Shown: positions 56,325-64,000 of the stretch, one piece after another
Layout: each line of letters opens with the position of its first letter
How positions within the stretch are numbered: position 1 is the stretch's first letter
NCBI GenBank assembly: GCA_914767715.1
Contig: OU612074.1
Location: forward strand, 12,880,062-12,944,061
Direction of reading: 5' to 3'
From: Membranipora membranacea
Lineage: Eukaryota > Bryozoa > Gymnolaemata > Cheilostomatida > Membraniporidae
Length of the DNA stretch: 64,000 bases
Made by a program: the position numbers and the translations under genes
Notes under the pieces: model-generated
Told to the model about the DNA's origin: nothing
Databases searched by the model: none
Seen by the model: the letters and a program-made list of their open reading frames with translations, nothing else

Positions 56325-59300
56325 GTGAGTTAAGATTACAAACATCGGCTTGCAATGTTTCGCTTCAAATTTAGTCTTAAAAAACTTGATAAAGCCATTA
56401 GAGCTCAGACTACGACTGAACGCAGTCAGCCACTACTGAAATCTGCTAGCAATTATTGTATAGCGAGATATGATGTCATATGTGTGTCTCCATGATCAAA
56501 TCAACAGTACAAAGCAAAGAGCTCCTACAATCGTACAAAGCTAAGTCAACTGTGGTTTGGTATTTCACTCAATATCACGATCACTGCATTTCCATGGTAG
56601 TTAGCCTTAGCTTCGAGCTATGGAACTGCCTCCGAGATCGGCCTGAGCTCCAAAGTTCAGCTTGCACATATCTGCTAACACTGCAGTTAGTTTGCATGGC
56701 TGAGCAGTTAGCATCAAAGACTAAAATGCGGGAAGCTGGGGTTCAAGTCACGGTAGTGGCAGATTCTTATGATGTTTTTCCTTCTCCGCTCTAACATGGG
56801 AATGACTGCATATTTCGAGATCGAGCCAAGAGGTGACAACTCAGCTCGATCTAGGCCGACCTCGAAACTCCCATGGAAACATAGTGAATGGATAACACTG
56901 AGTTTGCTGGATAACCTATTTTATTTATTTTAATTTTCAGGGCTTTGTGACGATAATGGTAGTAGCTTGGAGTCCACTGAATGTATTGTCTCAAGGTACT
57001 GATACCGATTTGGGTACAGAACCACCAGTCACCATTGAAGCTCTCGTAACAACAACCAAAACCATTGAACCAACTGCTGCAGATAAGATGCAATTGTTTA
57101 CTGTTGTAGCTTCTGCTGAATTTGAATTATCTTTCTATTTAACAGCATCGATCGCATACAAATCCAATTGGTCTTTGCTCTAAGTACATCAATACGGATA
57201 TTTTTTTCTGTGAATGTGTTGTGTAATCTTGGTTGATGAGATTGTCGCTCTTTGTTGCAGCAGCCACAAATATTAACGTTATTCCGCAGACTACCTCCAG
57301 TTTAATGGTAGATTGGGTCGGAACTGAAAGTCAACATTATGAGGTGAGCAAAACATCTTGGTCTTCATTTTTACTGCGTGACACTTCGTCATTACATTTA
57401 TGCATGTCATCTGGGGTTGTTGCAAACTCATAAGTAACATACTGAATGAGTTCTTGATGAGTTAGCAGTTGATATATAAGCTCAGTGCACTCCTAAGTAA
57501 GAAACACTTACATTGAAAATTACCTGTAGAAATGTGAAATGAATCTATTAGTTCTATTTTGAGGTTCCGCTGAAAAGTTATGCCAGCTTTGAACCAAGTT
57601 TATCAACTGAAAATTTCAGACAGTTTGGCGCACCTCGTTTTTGTTCTTTGTAAAAAAATTTTAAATAAGACCCCTTAAGAATATAAGAGCGAATTTTTGT
57701 TGTTGTTTCCAGCACAATATCATGAGGTAGAAAAGAAAGGCTTATCAAATTGTTGCTTATGACAAGATAAATTGGACTTTCTCTTTTCTTAGGTTGAATA
57801 CAAAGTTAGCGGTACAGATGAATCCGCATACAGTTCTGCAAACCCTTCAAATAGAGTCACAGGCAGCTTTTTACAATATGATATTGTGTCACTTTCTCTC
57901 GCACCTGGTACAGCCTATGATATTAGAGTGGTAGCATACACCACTGAAACAGGCGGGACAGGGGTACCAAGCTCTCCTGCTATCACTGGGAACACAGGTA
58001 AGAGTGTAAATAATGGTAGTTCTTTGAACAAGTTGAATTACTGTTGCACTTCTTATTATCCTAACTGCGTACAAAATGCTCCTTTAAGCAAGGCTAGAAA
58101 GCTGCTAGTACAAAAAGCTTATAGTGTAATGAATTCGCTGGTGTAAGTTATCATCTTTTTCATCACTTTTAAAATTACTCCTAATATTTGTCAAATAGAA
58201 CACAGCAGCACCTCTCCCGTAAGCATTCTGACGAGTGAGTCAGAAATCACCACGCTTGCAAATTCTACACAAGGATCAACATTCGCCCCATTCGACCACC
58301 GATAATCAGGGTGTGTCAACAGAGGCCAAAATCATGACAACATCCCATTCAGATGTAGAAGACACAACAACCAATGACAGAGTTCCCAGCAGCAATCCAA
58401 CAACTACAGGGGTCAACTCTTTCACAGCTGAGCAGAATCAGACCACTAGCAGTACACCAATGCTATCAGCTACAACAGATGGAGCAATGATAGAAAATGT
58501 AACAAATACATTGCAGGTATCTGATTTATCAACAACCAGCAGAAGCAGTCCCTCTACAACAAATCAGCTGCCTTCTTTGGCTCAAACAACTTTTGATCCT
58601 AGCTTGAGTTACACTACATCAGTTCTCGTCACCAATAGTACACCAAATTCAAACTCAACATTTGTTAATGGTACTGCTGCTGCTGAACCAACAACTTGGT
58701 TTAATACAATGACTACAATGCAGGCAAGACAATTTGTAACAACTACCACTGCAACGGAAGATAATGCAACGACCGCAGCTACAGAAGTGACGACCACAGA
58801 GAGGGCTACAACGACAACCGAAATGATGCGTAAGAAATACAGCTTGGTGCTGGAATCCACTCACCTAAAATTGACACCTGCAAAAACCTTACCACTACTA
58901 AAGTCCAATATGACCAAAAGTATGATTTCCAGCGTTAATTTTTGCATGCAGATACGTTGGAACTTCGGAGCAAATCCTTTTCCGGTTGGGGAAACACCCA
59001 GACTTCAAATTTCCAATTTTCTTTACCTCACAATTGCATGTGCAATTGAAATCATCCTAGGAGCCTGTTTTACCTGATTGAATAATGCTTTGATTTTAGT
59101 TGTAAAAGATAAATTTAGATTTACTACTACTTGTCATAGAGTTGCCCGACCTTGAAGTAACTAAACCAGAGAGGGCAACTCTCTAACAAACCAAATTATT
59201 ATTATCCTCTCATGAACAGCACAATGCTATCTGCACACAATTCAATGACTTATGACCAAACAAAAGCCGTGCTTCAGCTTTCACAATCTAGTACCTAACT

Positions 59301-62300
59301 ATAGACTCAATTTTACAAAGTCTATGTGCCTAACTCAACTCAAGCTGGTGCGGTGTGGTAAGACTTTTCATTATTTTGTCAATATCTCTGCGCAAGCGAA
59401 ACACTTACTTTATTTAGCTGTGTTTCTTTTGTTGAATCTCTCAGGGTGATTTGTTGGAGAGTTAACATCTTATTCCTCCTTCTTGTCTGTCCGTCCAAGC
59501 TTACCACCTTCACTGTCGTTTATTCAATTTCGAATTCATAATTGCTTCTTATTTCATATCTTACTGTACAATCTAGATGTGAAACGTCAATACTCAAACC
59601 TCACTATCCTATGCATTCATATCATAAAATAACTGGTTATACATATTCTATCACTCAACGATACCGGTATAACCTGGTTATCGCATAATGCAAAATGAAA
59701 AATATAGGTAACAAGTCAGTATGCTTAGTATTATTGCCATCGAACAAGGTAATGATGTAGGTGATGATAATGATCACCATTTTGTAGATCATTACTGGAG
59801 GTTCATTTTTCCAATGAAAAGTTAAGCTTTTTTATAGGGGTTCATTTATAGATATAGTTATCTTATGTTATTATTTAGTATTTCATTAGTGACAGTAAGG
59901 GTTTTTGCATTCTAATGAGATCACTAGTTAACTCTACTAATTTCCGAGTCCTGAGCTAATTTCTCTAATAATTTACATTGTAGTACCATCTGCTCCCACT
60001 GTTCCTTCTGCTACACAATCTGGTAGAGTTATTACAGTCACCTGGGATTATAGTGTTGGTCATATTGTGGAGGGATTCAGAGTCTTCTGTGATCCACCAA
60101 TAGGTAATGTGCTGTCATCTCATAATTTTACATCAATGTTAATATTTGAGTATCTTAAAATATAAACAATGTTTTCCGTCTGTTTTCGATATAAATTCAC
60201 CAACAGAGATTGGTATATTTGTTTCAGATACACAATGCTCTCCCACGACTGGTAAACAGGTGGCACCAGGTACAGAAAGGACAGCCACCATTAGTAATGG
60301 TATCCATGGAGAAGCCTACACTTTCATTGTGAAGGCTTATGTTACATCAGAAGGCATTGAACTGTTAAGTGAGAACAGCAGTGTGGCTTCACTTCAAATG
60401 GGTAAAATTGCAGATCATTATTGTCAACATTCTTCCCCACTATATATATATATATATATAGATTCAAATCTGTGCTTTTATGTGTCATCTGTGTGTATTT
60501 GGCCCCAACTAAGTGTCACTCAAAACCCAATAGTAATTAATGGTAGATAAAACAGCCTGACATGGTCGGACAACTCCAATGCAAAGATTTGCCCTACTGA
60601 GTCATTCATATTTATATGAATCACTCATTGTCCAGGGTTTTATGGGTACCAATCGTGGGCTATGTAATATATGACACTTTATTGCACAAATGTGTATAGT
60701 GGGGAAGAATGTTGACAATAACTATAAAGCCAGGACTTAAAATAGTAAACTGAATGATACTATGATACTATGCTATGTTATGGTTATACTACTGGTTTTT
60801 ACCTACATGTAATTGTTCTGAGATCTAGTTGTACACAGAATGTTTTGATATTTTCCAAGCCCAGCTACGTGGAGCATTCTATTTCGTAACTATGCAGTAT
60901 CATGTAGGCCTTAAGCTAGAAAAAAAAAAGAGTGTTAGCCTTGACAATCTCATAGTGATTTGAAAGTTGATTTAAAATGTAATCTCTCTTTATATTTGAA
61001 GCTGCGCTGAAATTAACTGGTCTAGCTGTTGATGGTCAATCCAGTGCTTCTGTCACGCTCAACTGGGATGCACCAGTTGACTCAACGTTGGTCAACTACA
61101 GAGTCACCTATACCTCAACTACTGTAAGTGATGTTTCTATAGCTGTAAAATCGAAAGAATGGCAAAACCTTCAGCTATACCTGCGTGTTCTTAGTTTAAA
61201 CAATACAGGAAAGCTGGTAGCCTGTTTTGCCACAGAGCTGACATGTAAAGCGCCTTCATAAATTGGGGATACCTTAGGAGGGACATATTACTGTACACCG
61301 AGCATATTGGTCCGGTGATAATCTCTGTCAGGTTCAATTTGCATATTTTCTCGCTCTTTATTCACAGTGAAAATAACCTTGACTATTTCTGGAGGTATTT
61401 CCATCTCTTATTTGATCATTCATGGGGCCTCAACAAAATAAAATACCCACCTCACTTGTATAAGTATAAGCCTTATTTGTTTTGGCAGACTGGCTGTGAT
61501 GGTGGTACCAAGTCCACTACTGACGACTCCACCACAACTCTTGATATCACATCACTCACTTCTGGGTGTAGTTACAACTTCACTGTAGCCTCTATACTAG
61601 CTAATGGTGGCAGCAGTCCTGAGAGTGACCCTGTAGACCACACAATAGGTTTGTACAAATTAAATACATAATAACACGTACGTGATCCAAGGATTTTTAC
61701 CTGTACAAAGATAAGTGACAATGGAATTTCAATGGCTTTCAAGTCCCATATATATATGTTGTGAATGATGCTATGCAATCTTATGACTTTACTACCGATA
61801 TTGATGTATGCGTAATTATTTCGAGATCTGGTTGTACTCAGCCCTTTTTTGATATTCCAAGACCATCTAGAATCTAGATGAAGCATCAAATTTCGTTACT
61901 ACGCAGTGTTATGTGGGCCTTAGGCTAGACAAAAAGTACTAACCTTGTCAATCGCATTATGATGTGAAAGCTGATTTCAAATTTCATGTATTTTTTTATT
62001 TGAAGATGCCATGAAATTATCTAATCTAGTTGTTAAAGAGGCAAGTGGAACTTCTGTCAAGCTCACCTGGACTGCACCAACTGCCTCTGTGTTGGACCAC
62101 TACAGAGTCAGCTATACCTCAACTATTGTAAGTGATGTCTCTATTGTGGTAAGAAATAAAAGAGTGGCAAAGCCTTCAGCTATACCTGCATGTTCTTACT
62201 TGAAACAATACAGGAAAGCTGGTAGCCTGTTTTGCCACTGAGATGACGTGTAAAACCTCATTATAAATAAGAGATACCTTAGGAGAGTCATTTATTACTG

Positions 62301-64000
62301 TACACTGAGCATATTGGTCTGGTGATAATCTCTGTCAGGTTCAACTCACATGTTTTCTTGCTCTTTTATTCACAGTGAAAATAACCTTGACTATTTCTGG
62401 AGGTATTTCCATCTCTTATTTGATCATTCATGGGGGCCTCAACAAAATAAAATACCCACCTCACTTGTATAAGTATAAGCCTTATTTGTTTTGGCAGACT
62501 GGCTGCGATGGTGGTACCAAGTCCACTACTGACGACTCCACCACAACTCTTGATATCACATCACTCACTTCTGGGTGTAGTTACAACTTCACTGTAGCCT
62601 CTATACTAGCTAATGGTGGCAGCAGTCCTGAGAGTGACCCTGTAGACTACATAATAGGTTTGTACAAATTAAATACCTGAATAACATGTACGTGATCCAA
62701 GGAATTTTACTTGTACATTTATAGGTGACAATTGAATGATCCTTTTAACTGCCGCCTAATGTAATTGTGATATTCATTGTATATCTCTGCTCTTGTTCAG
62801 CCCCACTAGCTGTCACAGACCTCACTGTGACCTCCAGTAGCTCATCAACCATTACGGTTAGCTGGAACTACAGCAATGAATCTGTCTTTGACATATTCGT
62901 CGTCGAGTGTTATGGGGACTGTCAGTCAATACAACTGATCTCTCGGTCCTGAGAGAGGACCTCACACCAGGCCAGACATACTCAATTATAGTCTACACCA
63001 TGAGCAATGGTGTGTCAAGTCTGCCTGAGAGTAAAATATGTTCTACTTGGTAAGACTCGGGAGTGGCTTTGACACTGAAGGAAGGATGGTAGCACAAACT
63101 CTCTAACTGGTTAACTAATCTCACACTTACATAAGCACGATATTGTACATGTCATAAAACAGGAATATTTGGTCCAGGGCTTTGGCGCTGCATTTTGCAA
63201 TTCAATGGCATTTCTATATGGATTATCTCATCAACTAATAGATACAGAGAATCGTTCTTCAGCTATTCTCTGTTTTTCTTTCTTACAGCTCCATCCTCAG
63301 TGGCTGACTTAAAGGCCTTCAAGATTACAGAAGACAGTATCACTTACCAATGGTATGCTGGAGCTGGTAGACAAGATGGTTTTGAAACTGAATTTTCAGA
63401 CCCTGCAGCAAGTAAATGTGAGTATTCCAAACCAATAGCAACTCCTCCGCCTCTTTTTTAAATGAGACTATAAAAGCTAGACACAAATTCTATTTTGTCA
63501 ATTTTAACTTAGATCTTTGTACACGAGATGATAGCTAAGGACATTTATCAGTATGTTTACACAGCTTTATGTTTGATAACTGATATAGAATCCGACCATA
63601 TCCTGCCTGTCAGGAGGCACTTTGTCTATGTATATGGCTGATAAACACGACTTGTCTCTTCAAAACATCTATGCCTTGGATGTTGTGTGTGTGTGTGGTT
63701 ACAATTTAGGCTGGGAATTTCAACCACTTCTCTCAGCATATCATTTAGTTGTAATATCTCTGAATTGCAGCCGATGTAACACAATCAAAAGATTCTACTA
63801 ACAGACCATTGCACTCTATCACAATCAGTATGCTGTCTGCTGACACTGAATACACTGTGTCTGTGAGAAGTAAAGCTGTAGACTCTGCTACTGGATCTGG
63901 TAACAAGTTTAGCCCTCCTATGAATGACACATCTAGTACTATAGAAAATGGTATGTACATCTCAATTACTCTGATTTGCGGCTCCCAGTAGCAAGAGTAG
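56289..64000 (+). CDS. receptor gene B: FN3-repeat receptor, paralogue of gene A (5' part, runs off the window, probably damaged)
   Basis: The order of parts follows gene A: ATG exon, signal peptide with Thr-rich stalk, a split FN3 domain, a Ser/Thr-rich exon, then FN3 exons matching gene A exons 10 to 14. It lacks gene A's three single-exon FN3 domains (exons 6-8) and the large repeat intron around them, and has an extra duplicated exon pair. Three problems: the donor of exon 2 is GATAAGA where gene A has GGTAAGA; the Ser/Thr exon is frameshifted near its start; and the FN3 exon at 62801 has a 4-base loss and a TGA. Symmetric phases would let the last be skipped. No membrane exon is reached. 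Probable function as for gene A if it is expressed. Confidence 0.65.
56595..56880 (+). mobile_element. SINE-like repeat in gene B intron 1
   Basis: Same family as 11220-11490. It has an A-box-like TGGCTGAGCAGTTAGCA at 56699 and a B-box-like GGGTTCAAGTC near 56740, then the shared tail GAGCCAAGAGGTGACAACTC. Confidence 0.6.
56941..57083 (+). CDS. gene B exon 2: signal peptide end and Thr-rich stalk (donor lost)
   Basis: Acceptor TAATTTTCAG, phase 0. It reads GFVTIMVVAWSPLNVLSQ, GTDTDLGTEPPVTIE and ALVTTTKTIEPTAA. At the position homologous to gene A's donor (ACTGCTGCGCCAACAG-GTAAGA), gene B has ACTGCTGCAG-ATAAGA, so the GT has become AT. The frame stays open to 57181 but contains no clear substitute donor. 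The end given is the homologous position. Confidence 0.55.
57261..57343 (+). CDS. gene B exon 3: FN3 domain 1, first half
   Basis: Acceptor TTTGTTGCAG, donor GAG-GTGAGC, phase 1 to 0. It reads AATNINVIPQTTSSLMVDWV, then GTESQHYE. It corresponds to gene A 23890. Confidence 0.72.
57793..57997 (+). CDS. gene B exon 4: FN3 domain 1, second half
   Basis: Acceptor TTTTCTTAG, donor ACAG-GTAAGA, phase 0 to 1. It reads VEYKVSGTDESAYSS, LAPGTAYDIRVVAYTTETGG and TGVPSSPAITGN. Confidence 0.8.
58199..58829 (+). CDS. gene B exon 5: Ser/Thr-rich mucin-like segment (start uncertain, frameshifted)
   Basis: The donor ATGATGC-GTAAGAAA matches gene A. The main frame from about 58328 codes a long Ser/Thr-rich run with NQTTSSTPMLSATTDG, SSPSTTNQLPSLAQTTF and ATTAATEVTTTERATTTTEM. 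From the acceptor at 58198 the frame (EHSSTSPVSILTSESEI) meets TAA after about 35 codons, because this copy has one base more than gene A in the segment after GGATCA. An acceptor such as GTGTCAACAG could start the exon in phase 1 inside it. Predicted heavy O-glycosylation. Confidence 0.45.
59216..59983 (+). other. gene B intron segment homologous to gene A 31890-32690
   Basis: It shares text such as TTCGAATTCAT, CAAACCTCACTATCCTATGC and TTTTTTATAGGGGTTCATTT. In gene A this lies about 7 kb after the Ser/Thr exon; in gene B it follows within 400 bp. Confidence 0.7.
59984..60103 (+). CDS. gene B exon 6: FN3 first half
   Basis: Acceptor ACATTGTAG, donor ATAG-GTAATG, phase 1 to 1. It reads VPSAPTVPSATQSGRVI, VTWDYSVGHIVEGFRVFCD and PPI. 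It starts like gene A exon 10 but differs after the Trp. Confidence 0.75.
   Translation, partial: YHLLPLFLLLHNLVELLQSPGIIVLVILWRDSESSVIHQ
60228..60401 (+). CDS. gene B exon 7: FN3 second half
   Basis: Acceptor TTGTTTCAG, donor ATGG-GTAAAA, phase 1 to 1. It reads DTQCSPTTGKQVAPGTERTA, GEAYTFIVKAYVTSEGIE and ends ASLQMG. A fold-back element starts 16 bp after the donor. Confidence 0.75.
60418..60721. mobile_element. fold-back MITE-like element
   Basis: The left end reads TTATTGTCAACATTCTTCCC and then CACTATA; the right end is its exact reverse complement over 27 bases. In between are a TA microsatellite (60441-60461) and a smaller hairpin around TGAGTCATTCATA. No target duplication was resolved and it has no coding capacity. 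Confidence 0.8.
60722..61001 (+). other. gene B intron
   Basis: Intronic sequence whose 3' part resembles the intron before 62006 (AGATCTAGTTGTACACAG and GATATTTTCCAAG here; a like text near 61830-61860). Confidence 0.5.
61002..61123 (+). CDS. gene B exon 8: FN3 first half (duplicate pair 1)
   Basis: Acceptor ATTTGAAG, donor ACT-GTAAGTG, phase 1 to 0. It reads AALKLTGLAVDGQSSASVTL, NWDAPVDSTLVNYRVTY and TSTT, close to gene A exon 10. Confidence 0.78.
61489..61648 (+). CDS. gene B exon 9: FN3 second half (duplicate pair 1)
   Basis: Acceptor TTTTGGCAG, donor ATAG-GTTTGT, phase 0 to 1. It reads TGCDGGTKSTTDDSTTTLD, TSGCSYNFTVASILANGGSS and SDPVDHTIG. Confidence 0.8.
62006..62127 (+). CDS. gene B exon 10: FN3 first half (duplicate pair 2)
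   Basis: Acceptor ATTTGAAG, donor ATT-GTAAGTG, phase 1 to 0. It reads DAMKLSNLVVKEASGTSVKL, TWTAPTASVLDHYRVSY and TSTI. It is more diverged from exon 8 than the following introns and second halves are from each other. Confidence 0.78.
62498..62657 (+). CDS. gene B exon 11: FN3 second half (duplicate pair 2)
   Basis: Almost identical to 61489-61648, including the preceding intron; only a few bases differ (SDPVDYIIG against SDPVDHTIG). Phase 0 to 1. Confidence 0.8.
62801..63049 (+). pseudogene. gene B exon 12: FN3 exon with internal frameshift and stop
   Basis: Acceptor TTGTTCAG, donor CTTG-GTAAGA, total 249 bases, phase 1 to 1. It begins APLAVTDLTVTSSSSSTITV, SWNYSNESVFDIFVVECYG and DCQS. 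Gene A reads CAGTCAGTCAATAC; gene B has CAGTCAATAC, a loss of 4 bases in a GTCA repeat, which leads to TGA at 62950. One extra base near 63035 (GTAAAATATG against GTCAATATG) restores the frame at the end, so the length is still a multiple of three. Confidence 0.8.
63289..63417 (+). CDS. gene B exon 13: FN3 first half
   Basis: Acceptor TCTTACAG, donor AAAT-GTGAGT, phase 1 to 1. It reads APSSVADLKAFKITEDSITY, QWYAGAGRQDGFETEF and SDPAASK. Counterpart of gene A exon 13. Confidence 0.8.
63771..63950 (+). CDS. gene B exon 14: FN3 second half
   Basis: Acceptor GAATTGCAG, donor AATG-GTATGT, phase 1 to 1. It reads MLSADTEYTVSVRSKAVDSA, TGSGNKFSPPMNDTSSTIEN. Counterpart of gene A exon 14; the gene continues beyond the window. 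Confidence 0.8.

Overview
This is a 64 kb piece of an AT-rich, intron-rich animal (metazoan) genome, most likely a marine invertebrate. The signs are GT-AG introns from about 100 bp to several kb, CR1/Jockey-like non-LTR reverse transcriptase fragments, tRNA-derived SINEs, hAT elements and exon-shuffled extracellular domains joined at phase 1. I cannot name the species. Most of the ORFs in the window are spurious; the real coding sequence is a set of short exons, which I assembled from splice sites and exon phase.

Layout. 0-0.6 kb: an ankyrin-like coding block with one frameshift. 2.0-3.3 kb: a reverse-strand LINE. 4.6-5.3 kb: a SINE, an orphan transmembrane exon and LINE remnants. 5.8-14.6 kb: a segmental duplication (copy 1) carrying a decayed receptor 3' end (transmembrane exon at 7.8 kb, tyrosine-bearing tail pieces at 8.4-8.8 kb) and loaded with a LINE, a SINE and nested hAT elements. 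14.85-44.2 kb: receptor gene A, a type I membrane protein with a signal peptide, a Pro/Thr mucin-like stalk, a first fibronectin type III (FN3) domain, a Ser/Thr-rich segment, about ten more FN3 domains, one transmembrane helix and a short tail with three YxxPhi motifs, two of them spaced like an ITAM. 44.2-46.2 kb: tandem copies of gene A's 3' end. 46.7-47.7 kb: a small secreted PAN/apple-like gene. 51.3-52.8 kb: a damaged SUEL-lectin-like gene. 53.3-56.0 kb: copy 2 of the segmental duplication, with its own decayed transmembrane/tail exons and without most of the insertions of copy 1. 56.29 kb to the end: receptor gene B, a paralogue of gene A that runs off the window and carries several lesions.

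Together the window looks like part of a tandem array of FN3 receptor genes evolving by duplication and decay of exon pairs and gene ends. Gene A looks functional if two relic exons (28518-28714 and 41619-41767) are skipped; the phases allow both skips. Gene B has a lost splice donor and an exon with a premature stop. The FN3 ectodomain with a tyrosine-motif tail suggests a cell-surface recognition or signalling receptor; ligand and partners cannot be read from the sequence.

All exon boundaries were assigned by eye. No database search, splice predictor or alignment program was run.
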